Positions 1 to 10,979 of a stretch of DNA of 64,000 nt are shown here, one piece after another; position 1 is the stretch's first letter; every line of letters starts with the position of its first letter. The notes beneath the pieces were generated by a model that did no database searches, was not told where the DNA came from, and worked only from the letters and a program-made list of their open reading frames with translations. The stretch comes from Moringa oleifera. Lineage: Eukaryota > Streptophyta > Magnoliopsida > Brassicales > Moringaceae. The translations under genes and the position numbers were made by a program. Location of the stretch: contig JAJFZO010000344.1 of NCBI GenBank assembly GCA_021397835.1, forward strand, positions 7,688,001 to 7,752,000, written 5' to 3'.

Positions 1-46
1 ACCCTTGCCCCTCAACTAAGGAAATAACATCAAGAAAGCGACCTGA

Positions 47-1352
47 TCAATCAATTTCCCCTTCTTCCACATCATTTATTGGCTCAGGGGCGCTTTGCTG
101 TGGATCACTTTCTTCCTCCTCATCGTCGTCATCCTTCATGTATAATCCTAGTTGTTCCAAGGGGTTATTCTTCCCCTGAAGTTTGAAACTACCCAACCCA
201 TGCTGAGATTGATCCGCACTTGTCCCTTCAATGAAACTTGGTAGATGGTCATTGTTGGCAGCACTAAGCATCTGTAGATCTTCCATAAACTGGCTGTTCT
301 CATTGATATCCACAGTCTTCTCCATCTGCAAACAGCCATAATTTTTCAGTTGCATTCACAATAAATTTTGTAATTGTTTTGTACCACGTAAAAATACCAC
401 CCATTGTTTACCTTTCGCAAAGCCTGGCGTGCAGCTTCTCTCTCAAGTTCCCTCTTCCTTTTGACTTCAGCTGCAGCTTCCACTTCAGCTTTTCTCCTAG
501 CCTCTTCAGCAGCTTTTGCCTCTGCTTGTAATCTAGCTTTTTCTATTAACAAAATAGCCAGTAAAAAAGAAAAATTATTGCTTTCCACACCTGCAAGATA
601 GATTTTAAACCGTATATCCCAAACAAAGGCACGTATAACTAAAAAATCAATGTTCAAAACACAATATTAGACCTTCTCTATGCCGCCTCTCGAGTTCCTC
701 CCTCTCAATTCGCAGTTTCTCAGGATCCCGTTTTTCACCCTAAGCTCAACAACTCACATTGTAAATGATCATCCAACAATTATAAACATCTGAAGGGAAC
801 AGGAGAGCAGACCTCAAGCACATAGAACAAGGTTGCTTTAACAAACCTTTTCAAGTGCCTTTTCTCGAGCTTTAAGTATTGTGTCAGCAAACCGGTTTCT
901 CAACAGAGCAGCACGGTAGAGCTTATCGGGGGAGACTTGTCTCTCAGATGGAGCACTCTCCCCTATAACGTTACAGCATGATAGGTGAGACACTGCCTCA
1001 ACGGAAACAGCACACAGTCTTCTTAATGATTATGCTTACCCTCTCCAAGGCCATCTGCTTCAACAGCAATTGGCTTACCCTGGGAATTCAGCTCACCTTG
1101 ATGCAACCCATGCAAAGGTTCTACAGAAGACACAGAAAGGAAGCACTTTAAGAAGCCACTACTGGCTCTCACTACCATGCATCATTAAGCACAAGACTGA
1201 GAAACTCACGATTTCCAACATCTTGAATTCTGACACCACTTATCATTTGGTCTGTATTTGTCCCAGTACCCATCTTATCCTGTTGCAGGGAAAATGTCAA
1301 TAAAACAAGCAAGTATCATCCTTCGTTTTTTTCTTTTTCTATTCTCTCTCCC

Positions 1353-1440
<88 letters not shown>

Positions 1441-4400
1441 TTTGAACTGAAGGTAATGGGAATCATAGACTAAATAAATTTCTAACACATAAGAAAATAC
1501 ACCTTCGTGGCACCAATTGGAACTGAAGCTTTAGCTTTAGCTTTAGCAGCATTATGCTCATTGCCAGATGAGCTGCTGGAATCTGAATCCAAATCTGACA
1601 AGCAAAACACATGAAGAAGAGTCAACATATTATGCTACTAAGGCAAATAGCATGACAGAGTCTTTAACGTCTATATGAGATGAAAATAATTACTACACAC
1701 ATACCCTGGCAATTTCATCCTGCAGTAATACACATAAAACAAAAGGGGTAAAAAAATAAGTGCAGTGCAAGCACCATATACAGCAAAGTTGACAACCATT
1801 CCAAGGTTCTTGATTTTCACAGCCTTATACAACATTTTTGAATTATATTTAAAACATAACTTGTCAAACTACAAAAGAAAAGAAAAGTCAACTTATTTGA
1901 CAACCTTATTGCTGCATGTTAGTAATATTCGAAATATATTGATCCCTACGTTTGAAGATCTTCCACATTGATGAAGCTAGCTACAAATGTATGAAAAAAA
2001 TCAATGGGAAAATCATGTCCGGAGCTCCTTGAGTTCCAGAAACTTAATAGCAGTCAACAAGTCACTCAATTCTTACACTTCATGACAAACCCATTATGCA
2101 TATCATGACTCCCTCCAACAAAGGAAGACTACTGAATACCATAAACACCAAATCTCCAGCATCATAAAGAAAATGAAACTATAACTGCTTCAATTCAGAT
2201 ATAGCCATAGCAATCCTTCACTTTTAGGGAGAAAGCAAATTAGAGCCATCAACTACTCTCTAGATAAAGAGTTGTAAGATCATTAGCCCATAGAAAACAA
2301 ACTTCTTGCATGCTATCAGAAAAAACTACGCCTGACAGTTCAAACCAATATCATGTCATGCAAACTAGTCAAACAAGATTCCACAATATATCAACTAAGA
2401 TATTTGTGGTGCAAGTTGAGCAGAGTTCAGCAATGCCGAATAATATTTACCTAAAAGCATGGTTCATGATCATGTCAAATTAAAACTGACTGAAGGAAAT
2501 TGCACTTTGGAGACCCTAACAGATGCCGAACATTTAATCCTCTCTTTTAGCTATTCCATACCCTTAAACAAAGTACAATAGTCATCGGATTTTAAGTCCA
2601 CAGTTGACTTATTTCCGAAGAACAAGAAGCAACACGTGACTTGCACTCCACCGTACATGGGAACCACAAAAGACTCCGGTGGTGCTTGTCGACATGTAAG
2701 GATTACAGATGGCCACCTAATTCACACAAAAGTGACATGCAACAGGAGGTGGAAGTGATGTGCAAAAGTGACAATGAGATAGAGCAATACTCAAGCCCAA
2801 CAAGCACCAAAAATGATGAAGTCACAGAGACAGACCTCTATCTCAACATGCCAATATACTTGGAATGGGCTAAAAGACAGGGGATGATTCCTCAATGGTA
2901 ACCACGTAGCAAAAGTCAATGAAATATCTCTTAGTGTTACAACCCCAAAGCCAAAAGAGCATCTCCATATGCAGTTTGACAGGAAGCAAAAATAAAAAAC
3001 ATTTTGTTACTTTAACTAAACAAATGAGCAAAATGAAGTTCTCTAAAATGTCCTTCTCTTTCCTAACAAACTGACATGGGGACTTCAAAGCAACCCTTTA
3101 AGTGAGTTGCAAAAGTTCAGACATACAGTTATTGACTAGGCATGGGAAAGCCAAAAAAAAAAAAAAGACAGCATTCATCACATAAAAAATAAAACAACTC
3201 TCCCATGATCTTCTCATCAATTTTAGTTATTATTCACATTCAGTTCTGTTAACAAAGTAAGTGTACTTTCCAGTTCCAACAGAATTACAAGATACAATTG
3301 AAAACTTCATAGTATAAGTGCAGACTTCAGAAGTGAACAAAAAATAATTATAGGTGTACATAAGCACATGGACTATATATATATATACAAAAAAAAAAAA
3401 AAAAAACTAAGAAGACGAGAAATAAGGAGAATATTCAAGATAAGAAATAAGGAAAGGTTGACATAAACACTAACCACTTGATGAAGAGCCTGATTCGCTA
3501 CTGGAGCTACTTGAACTACTGCATTTGCGGTTTTTATGTTCTGCATCCTTCTCTATCTCTACCAAGGGGTACCTTGAAACATGGGGATCATTACCACCAA
3601 ATATATCCACATCCCCCTCAACAAGGTCATTACCTGAAAACCATGTTCGCTTTCAACTCACAGCGGGAATACCAAATTTTAACAAAGCTCATTATCAACA
3701 GAGTATCCATAGATCCAGAGTAAACTTACCTTTGACTGGTGGCATTGACAAATTGCTAAATCCTGATTCATTAACAATCTGAAACAAGATAGTCAGTGGA
3801 AAAAATTGGGCATGCAATGCCTCCCTTTAGGAGAGCTTAATAAAGGAGAACACCCCGTAACAGAAAAGGCACGAAAGAGAGTAAGAGAGGTGCAGATTTA
3901 CCTCCATTTCACATGGCTCAACTTTAGACTGGGATTTCTTTTTCTCCACCAAATAATCATCTAAAAGCTCCCGTAATTTGAACAAGGTCTCATCACTAAG
4001 AGCATCAATATCAATTTCAATCTCATTCTCACCAGTCTGACCAGCACCCAAGCTTTGCTCTTTTAGGAAATTAACTATGCTTTCTGGCGGTTCTACCAGC
4101 AAAGCCTCCAATTCTGCACTCAACTTAAGTTTCTCCTCATTATTCATGATCGGTCTAACAGGCTCTGCCTTGACTTTATGGTCATTTGAGGTCATTTTCT
4201 TATTCTCTGAAGGCAATGTTAAAGGAAGAGTTTTGGTTTCTATGCGAGCATTTCCTCTTGAAGGCACTCCTGGCACTTCACTAGTAGGAAGCTTCTTCTC
4301 AATAGCTTTCCATCTCATTTCAAAATATTTACTGAGGACCTCAGCCATAGAATGTACATCATGTCCAGGAGGGTTGTAAGTCATAGCATTCGAGAAAGTA

Positions 4401-5221
4401 AGACGTACATCAGCAGCAAATCCTGCAGGACTTGAATATTCACCAGCACCTAATTTGCTCTTCACTGTGCCCAAATCCATTGGATGTTTAATCACAGTAA
4501 AATAATCTGGAATATTGAACTTAACCACATCAACAGGAGTGCTAAACATATATCCATGTGGATGTGACATCAGACGATTAAGCAATGTCTCACACTGCTT
4601 CATTACCATAACATCTGAAGTACTAGCTGGGACAGCTGTCTTCACAGCTTCAAAACACCTAGATGTACTCCTCTTTAGGCAGGCTCCAATACGCCCTGGA
4701 GCCTGTTTCCTACCCTGTGAACCCAGTGACGCCAATGACTTGCCAAAGCCAGTTTCAGGTGCTGGTCTCTTCTGTCCATCACTGCAACTCCAAATATCAC
4801 TAGAAGGTGACAACAAAGCCACATTTGAACTTAATAAGGCAACTCTCCTTTGCAGGACACGAACCTCTTCAAGCTCCATTTTCAACCTCAATTCTAAATC
4901 CTTCCTTTCAGTGCGTGACATCTTTGACAAAGACAAAACTTGCATTGGGACACCAAAGCAATCATAGCTGTCTGCATTCAAACGAATGCATTTTCTTTTC
5001 GGAGCACATGAATCCTCTGAAGCTGTCACCTCTATATCAACCCGTCCTGAGCTCCCAAAGCCCTCTGATTCAGCCATCGTCTCGACAGCATGACGGTAAT
5101 CCGGAACAAAGCCAGACGATAGCCCTTTAGAGTACTTTCTTGATTTCCCCATCAACTGCCAAAATGAACACCTTTTTGATACTTTCTGTCCAACAAACTC
5201 TATGGAAACAATTGGTGCCAT
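47..5221 (-). CDS. GTE8/GTE10-type bromodomain and NET-domain transcription factor
   Basis: Predicted exons, 5' to 3' on the minus strand: 5221-3902, 3778-3730, 3633-3475, 1594-1503, 1279-1210, 1120-1040, 962-847, 739-673, 542-412, 325-47. They join in frame to 787 residues. Residues about 205-305 are a bromodomain, with the acetyl-lysine Asn in the YNPPGHD motif at about 283. Residues about 362-424 are a NET (extra-terminal) domain. A serine tract, a charged Ala/Glu/Arg/Lys coiled coil and an acidic tail ending EEGEID follow. Plant GTE proteins are BET-like readers of acetylated histones in the nucleus; the Arabidopsis relative NPX1/GTE10 is linked to ABA responses. Start chosen at MAPIVSIEF; an in-frame ATG eight codons upstream is possible. 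The 1.88 kb fourth intron and the 223 bp sixth intron (with a C/G homopolymer) are odd. Bases 1-46 are 3' flank. Confidence 0.93.
1354..1440 (+). repeat. C87 homopolymer in a GTE intron
   Basis: 87 uninterrupted C on the plus strand (G on the sense strand), 74 bases 5' of exon 1210-1279 in transcript order and inside a 223-bp intron. Such long G/C homopolymers are rare in plant genomes. Confidence 0.95.
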
Positions 5222-6045
5222 AAAATTAACTTCCAGGAACTGCACATATCAACTTTGATGGTAAGTCCTACTCCCCCTTGTCAAACCTTATTAAAACCAG
5301 TTTTCTCAATTTGTAATGAAGGTATCTAGCTTCTGGTCCCTGTTTCCAGTGGTCACAAAGGTTATGCCAATGCAACGCTTATGTAAAAACGAAATATTAG
5401 TTTTGGGCCAATGGCACCAGGAGTTCCGTTCTCACAAGCAAGATCAATGTTATTTGACAGCTCAAATTTTCACCAACTTTAAAATTTAATACTCTTTTTT
5501 ATCGTTAGCAAAACCAATCCCATAATTCATAAATTGTCAAGGATTGTTAGGCATATCTTTTTGTAATCCTAATAATACCACGGGCATGACTAGAAGCAAA
5601 ATTCCTTCACTGATTCAATCCAAGCAGTGTAACCCCGCAAATGCCAAGGCAAACAGACCCTCATATTCCCACTTTAAAGCTGATTAGCTCTCCTTATTCC
5701 TTTCGAATGAAAAGGAACACCCCAGAAAATCCTCAAAACGAGGCAATTAAATGAAAGAAATATTCCAAAAGAATTAATACTACGAAGAGTAAAAAAGCGA
5801 AAACCTAGACTCCTTCGAGCATAAACCCCATTAAATCAAAATCGAGTCTTGATAAATGGACCACAACGACCAAAAACAAAGAATGTCTTGCTCAGAAAAC
5901 CCCTACAAATCCTTGCTTCCAAGAACCCAATTCAAAACCTGGATCTCGCGCGGAGTGACGTTGATTCGAAGAAAACCCTTAGTGAGAGAAAACCCTCCAC
6001 GCCAATCTTGAGAGAGAGGGATGAAGAGAGAGAAAGAGAGCTCTC
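5222..6045 (-). promoter_or_regulatory. 5'UTR and leader intron of the GTE gene
   Basis: A GTGCAG acceptor at 5240-5245 sits 18 bases before the start codon, and a CCAG/GTTTTG donor lies at about 5938. A leader intron of about 5240-5938 is therefore likely. The putative first exon (5939 to about 6045) is CT-rich in the sense direction near 6009-6043, which is common in plant 5'UTRs. The transcription start is inferred, not seen. Confidence 0.5.
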
Positions 6046-6439
6046 GATGCCTTTGAGTTGTGACGGGCTCAACTCGGCTGCCTCCAGTTATAGGCCCACC
6101 GGCCTGGTGCCCGCCCCAATTAAACAAATCTCAACCGTTCATCGCCGACATAAAGAGATACACCAGCTAGCACATCCTTTTTCGGATCCACCGTTTATAT
6201 TAAATCCAACGGTTCAGATACGTCTACGTCTCTCCCGCGTAGAACTTAATGATTTAATTAAGCCCATCCAAAGCAATTGAAAATTCCAGTAGTTGCAATT
6301 GTGACTGACAAACCATATGCTCACGGGTACACAGAAAGTTATACTCGCTCCCATCTGAAAAGTCGTTATCTCCTGTCATATGAGTAAGACTCGTGTTTCC
6401 TCCCACGCGCGCTTCAAGAAGAGTTGAACTCAGATTTTA

Positions 6440-6525
6440 AACTTTACCGACCACGTGTCGCAATTGACTTCTCACCGCCATGTGACGCGGCAAACTAGCC
6501 ACCTTGTTTCACACGTGCTCCATTT
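6440..6525. promoter_or_regulatory. Two G-boxes upstream of the GTE gene
   Basis: CACGTG hexamers lie at 6452-6457 and 6512-6517, about 400-470 bp upstream of the likely GTE transcription start. G-boxes are bound by bZIP (ABF/GBF) and bHLH (PIF/MYC) factors. The role here is inferred from position only. Confidence 0.4.
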
Positions 6526-6779
6526 GCCAGGCTTTTTTGCCACTTCTGCTTTTACTTTATTTATTTCACTTAAACGACAAATTATTCGGGTCCCTTAAAC
6601 GAACCGTGACCAGGTAAAAAGTATCAATCAAGAGTTACCCGATCCGTCAAAAGAATGGACTCATTAATAAGGGCCCAAGCATAATCAGCCTTTCAACTGG
6701 GCCCATTGGTTCACAAATAGTCCGATTTGATTTAATGTTCGAGAGTGCCATGCATGAGAGCGACAAGGACGACTATCAA

Positions 6780-8340
6780 ACCACTACTTCAAAAAAACTT
6801 ATATAATATACTATAATAATAAAAGTATTAATTTATTTCATAAAAAAGTTATAAATTCTTAAAATGTACGCAATTATTTCATCATATTGAATATATATTA
6901 ATATATTTATTTAAAATAATATTAACAAAATATTTATCATCATAATTTTAAAATATAAACTAAAAATTAATTAATTATTGATGAATTATGAAATTTATTA
7001 CATATAAATTATTGAAATAATAAAATGTTTTATTAATATATGGTAGAATGTTAATAATTGAAATGGTAATTTCAAATTTTAAATTAAAATATCATCAAAT
7101 AAAACATTTTATTTAATAATATAAAATATAAAATTACATAAATAATTAAATATTTATAATTCAAACCCAAAGTAGTTTTACAAATAATTTAGGAGTATAT
7201 AGAAGAAAAATGAATTAATACTTATGTAGAATTTTAGTATTAATAGATAAAGATAAAAAAGTTTAAGATATTAAATTTTTAAAAAATCATTTATATAAAA
7301 TTGTAATTATCTTAAAACTAAAAAAATTATATATTTATAAAAAATATAAATTAAATAATACATATAAGAAACTAATATATATATATATAAGAAAAACAAA
7401 CCACAAATCATAGAGAACGAAACCCTAATTCAAGGATATATATATATATACAATGAGAAAAAAAATAATTATTGACAGAATTTAGTACTAATAAAGTTAA
7501 AGATTAAAAATTTAGGTAAAATTATCATCAAATTAACTTTAAAATTTTATTGAATATTATTGTCACGAAATTAAAATTTAAATATATATACGTGTCCAAA
7601 AAACTAAAAATAACTGAAATAAAAAACTGACCTGATAGACTGGAGAACTGGAGAACAAATTCTTAATCCAAACACATATAAAGAGACAGATACAGAGAGG
7701 GGGAGAGAAAGAATAAAATATTTAAATAGAACAACTGATGGGATAGGTTGGAGAATAAATCAAAATATATATAAATACATATATAAAAAAAACATTAAAA
7801 TAAAAAACCCAACTGGATAAGTTGAAGAATTGAGAAAGAAAAAAATAAAAATTTAAAATAGGAAAAGTTTTGGAAATGAATCCTTAGTATAAGAAATATA
7901 CATATATAAATATGAGAAAAAAATTAATATTGAATAGAATTTTGCTATTAATGGAGCTACAATATAAAATTTTCAAATTTCAAATGAATTTATAATTAAA
8001 TTAAAATTTAAAACTATAGATAAAATTAACATTAAATTAAAATTGTAAAACTTGTTACACATAATTATAAAAACATAAAATCCATGTCAACAACTATTAC
8101 TATATTATATTATTACTATATAAAAGATATTTCATGATCCATGAAGGTGTATGTCAATTTACACTGTATTTTATTGACAGATTTTTACTCTGGCGTGAAA
8201 TTATGATAGATTTTTTTCAATATTTTTTACTTCTTAATTTCAAATAATTAATGTTAAACTACTCTCTCTCCTTATGAAACATTGTTTAAGTACAAATTTC
8301 AAACAAATACAATCATATAATTATGATCAAATAGTTAACC
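6780..8340. repeat. AT-rich spacer with diverged internal repeats
   Basis: Very AT-rich sequence without a supported gene. Three diverged copies of one module are visible at about 7190-7270, 7440-7520 and 7905-7990. Each runs from an ATATAT stretch through a GAGAAAAA-like block to a (T/C)AGAATTTTAGTATTAAT-like core. Motifs resembling CTGGAGAA or GTTGGAGAAT also recur near 7634, 7745 and 7820. It may be a decayed mobile element, but no coding domain or terminal repeat is clear. Confidence 0.4.
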
Positions 8341-8497
8341 TCACCTAGGTGATTTTTATTGATGATTTTTAAACAATAAGATTTGCATGATTTGATATTT
8401 GGACCACCCACGACATATAAGATATGATTTCTGCACCATCATAAAGCATATAAAACGATGAAATCCAATGGATAGAGAGGGGGCAACGGGTAAGGAA

Positions 8498-8823
8498 CAC
8501 GTGTATATCGACTTGTCTGGATACGATTTACGTATGGGATTATGACTACAGCACGTGACATCTACACCGCGTACTCTATCCACGTGTTAAGAGAAAATAA
8601 GGAAACCAAAAAAGAGAGGAAACCTGCGTGCATGCAGCAGAGTAGGAGTGTATTGCGCACAGTAACACTACTCCAGTCTGGTACCATAATTAGTGATAAA
8701 AAGATAAGGGTCAGACAGTCAATAGCTGAATAGCTGTGAATCACCACCATAACAGTAGCCTACTCCTCGCATGCACCCAACCAGCCACTTATTAGCTTAC
8801 ACGTGTATAATCATCGACACGTG
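8498..8823. promoter_or_regulatory. Array of five G-boxes (CACGTG)
   Basis: Exact CACGTG palindromes occur at 8498-8503, 8552-8557, 8581-8586, 8800-8805 and 8818-8823, most with ACACGTGT or similar flanks. Random expectation is about one per 4 kb. The array lies 3' of the AITR-like gene and about 2.4 kb upstream of the GTE transcription start. Which gene it serves is not evident; it may be a distal bZIP/bHLH-bound enhancer. Confidence 0.5.
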
Positions 8824-9449
8824 TTCCCAAACCATCACTTCCTGCTTCGTATCAATCTTTCTCCCTTTCTCTTTCTTTCTGTCACAATATACCACAAGGA
8901 TAAACGAGAGAGAGAGAGAGGGAGAGATGAAGTTTAGATGGCAAATGGAAGGAATGAAATGAAACCCTAGAAAGGAAAGCCATTTAAAATTCAAAACTTT
9001 CAGTACCATCAAGCATCTCTCCTACTTAAATATTCCGTCTCTGAATTTCTGTGTGTTGATGACTTGACGAAGAAGACTGTACAGAGCTCAGATTCACATG
9101 AGAACCACAACCCGACGTGCATAATAATCACATAAAATGATGAACTTTACTTCTTCCGACAATGTTCCATAAAAGAAACATTTAATTACTGTAAGTTGTG
9201 AACTTTAACAGAAAACACTCAGAGAACGAGAAGGAAAGGAGGAGGACAGGCAGAAGTTTTAACGAACCAAACACCATAGAACCCTCCGAAATTTTTACAG
9301 TTCAAAAGGGGAAAAAAAAAAAAAAAGACAATAAGCTATGCAGTCACGTCTACGTTAATCTCTTACTCCTAGGTTTTTACAGAGACTTTCCAGACAGCAT
9401 CTCTAGCTGATCGTCATCAGATCATCATGGACATGGACGTTTGTTTAGA
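8824..9449. other. 3' flank of the AITR-like gene
   Basis: Contains a short GA-rich stretch near 8905-8930 and an A-run near 9310-9325. The part nearest 9449 is probably the 3'UTR of the minus-strand gene that ends at 9450. No convincing gene is seen. Confidence 0.35.
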
Positions 9450-10391
9450 TCAGCGGCCCAAGCAGAGAGCGGCTTTGACGTCGAGCCTCCATGCAAAGCG
9501 ACCACCGTCCATTCTCCACACATCACAAGGCAGCGTAAGGGAGCTCCTCTCCTTGCCACAACTGTACTGCAGTCTGACCCTGCACGTGAACGCTGGGTAA
9601 GTTAGCATCGGCCTCTCCTTCATCACCAGCCACACCAATAAGTTCTCTTCTCCTGCTCCTCCTCCTGCTGCTTCTCTGTCAACCTGACCCACCATCTCCT
9701 TGTACGCTCTATTCGTCCATGTGACCCTGCCGAAACCGTCGGATATAAATCCTGGGCACGTGTCCCTTGCAAGATTCATCCTTTTCTCCTCGTCTGTCCT
9801 CCCTAATCCACCCCCATCCACCCACGTGTCGGTCACGCATTCCACCGTCACGCACGATCCCATCACTCTTACAGCCTGCGGGATCACCACCGTCCGATCT
9901 GTTGACGCTAAAGCGCCACAGTCCAGCAACTGAGTCATCATGTTCCCTCCGCTACCGCTTCCAAAACTCAACCACATGGGCACACTCCGTCCTTGCTTCT
10001 GCTCCGGGGGAGAGCCCCTGGCTGGGGACTCTTTCCGATCAGGTGTCTCCGGCAGCAGAGGCAAAGTGACCACCTCATCGCCACCGTGTCCATCTCTCTT
10101 CTCTTCCTGATAGGAAACCCTTCTCTTCCTATTGCACCTCTTATTGTTGATGTTATCATTGTGGCTATTGATGGTGCTGTTGTTCTTGTTTTCCTTCGAG
10201 TACTTTCTTTTCCCCCTTCCACATTTGGAGTGGACTTCACCGTTGCTCTCCACTGTGGAACCAGACGCGCCGGCTGCCGGCTTCGGGGCGATAGGTCGAA
10301 ACCTAAGCATTATCCGATCCACTTTTGACATGTGATACGCGCCACCTCCACCTGCGTACCTTGCTATGCAACACCCTCCTCTACCGTCCAT
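9450..10391 (-). CDS. DUF7950 / AITR-like putative transcriptional repressor
   Basis: Single-exon ORF of 313 residues, clearly more GC-rich than its surroundings. The N-terminus has MSKVDRIMLRFRPIAPKP (residues 21-38). Lys/Arg-rich segments at about 58-66 and 84-92 could be nuclear localisation signals. VVTLPLLPETP lies at 107-117, and a conserved-looking C-terminal half ends in RLDVKAALCLGR. I recognise this as the plant-specific DUF7950 family, which I believe matches the ABA-induced transcription repressors (AITR, or DIG/DIL) of Arabidopsis. Two things support that: the position beside a GTE8/10 gene, as I recall for AITR1/GTE8 and AITR5/GTE10, and the ABRE/G-box cluster upstream. Hydrophobic LxL-type motifs near 110-113 and 309-311 could serve repression. 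Residues 213-235 resemble the start of a PAS fold. Family level is fairly secure; the repressor role is inferred. Confidence 0.72.
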   Translation of the reverse strand: MDGRGGCCIARYAGGGGAYHMSKVDRIMLRFRPIAPKPAAGASGSTVESNGEVHSKCGRGKRKYSKENKNNSTINSHNDNINNKRCNRKRRVSYQEEKRDGHGGDEVVTLPLLPETPDRKESPARGSPPEQKQGRSVPMWLSFGSGSGGNMMTQLLDCGALASTDRTVVIPQAVRVMGSCVTVECVTDTWVDGGGLGRTDEEKRMNLARDTCPGFISDGFGRVTWTNRAYKEMVGQVDREAAGGGAGEENLLVWLVMKERPMLTYPAFTCRVRLQYSCGKERSSLTLPCDVWRMDGGRFAWRLDVKAALCLGR

Positions 10392-10437
10392 ATCTCTCTT
10401 TGTCTCTCTTTAAAACTCGCTAACTTTCTCCACAACT

Positions 10438-10440
<3 letters not shown>

Positions 10441-10470
<30 letters not shown>
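10441..10470. repeat. (TC)n microsatellite in the AITR-like leader
   Basis: About 15 TC dinucleotides on the plus strand, that is (GA)n in the sense direction of the minus-strand gene, 50-80 bp before its start codon. GA repeats near plant promoters are bound by BBR/BPC GAGA-binding factors. Length polymorphism is likely. Confidence 0.75.
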
Positions 10471-10475
<5 letters not shown>

Positions 10476-10607
10476 TCTGAACTCAGATTCTGGTGTCTCT
10501 TTTGTGCAGCTTAGGGACGAGATGGCCGCACTAAATGCTGGTGCAAAGATAGAGAGAGTGGGCGTGAAATGTGAGTACCCATTGATCTTTAAGAACTGTA
10601 GCCTCGA

Positions 10608-10976
10608 CACGTGTAGATGTCTGACACGTGTGTGAGCGGTAGGTTCAACAGCGCAGATAGGGGATTGGTTGAGAAGCGAAACGTGGCGTTTAGAGCTCGT
10701 GGGACCCGCGGCAACGCAAGATTTGAGGTTGGGCCCCACAAAACAACCAATCAAGAAGCCATAAGTGTAACCCTTCGGCTACAAAAGAGGGGCACGTAGG
10801 TTCCTCGGGCTCCTGTTGGCCTTAGATGATGGGCGTTCCAGAAGATAGACACGTGGGCCAATAGCATTCGGAGAGAAATGGTAACGGGTTCTATCAATCA
10901 CTAATGGGAACATCACGCCACGTGGATGGTACTTTAGCGACAGCGGATCTCGGTTTGATTTAGATGCGTGACGTCA
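10608..10976 (-). promoter_or_regulatory. ABRE/G-box/CRE cluster upstream of the AITR-like gene
   Basis: CACGTG occurs at 10608-10613, 10625-10630, 10850-10855 and 10919-10924. An ABRE-type ACGTGGC lies at 10681-10687 and a perfect TGACGTCA palindrome at 10969-10976. All are 220-590 bp upstream of the start codon. ABA-responsive promoters typically need two or more ACGT-core elements bound by ABF/AREB bZIPs, so ABA or osmotic induction is the natural prediction. Confidence 0.6.
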
Positions 10977-10979
10977 GTA

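Noticed and set aside
1258..1473. ORF with a polyproline run, and its antisense polyglycine ORF (1275-1466)
   Set aside because: Both are translations of the C87 homopolymer inside an intron; no real coding signal.
4515..4967. 150-codon plus-strand ORF
   Set aside because: Antisense to the bromodomain exon of the GTE gene, which has clear homology.
9700..10335. Several plus-strand ORFs of 67-111 codons
   Set aside because: Antisense shadows of the AITR-like coding region.
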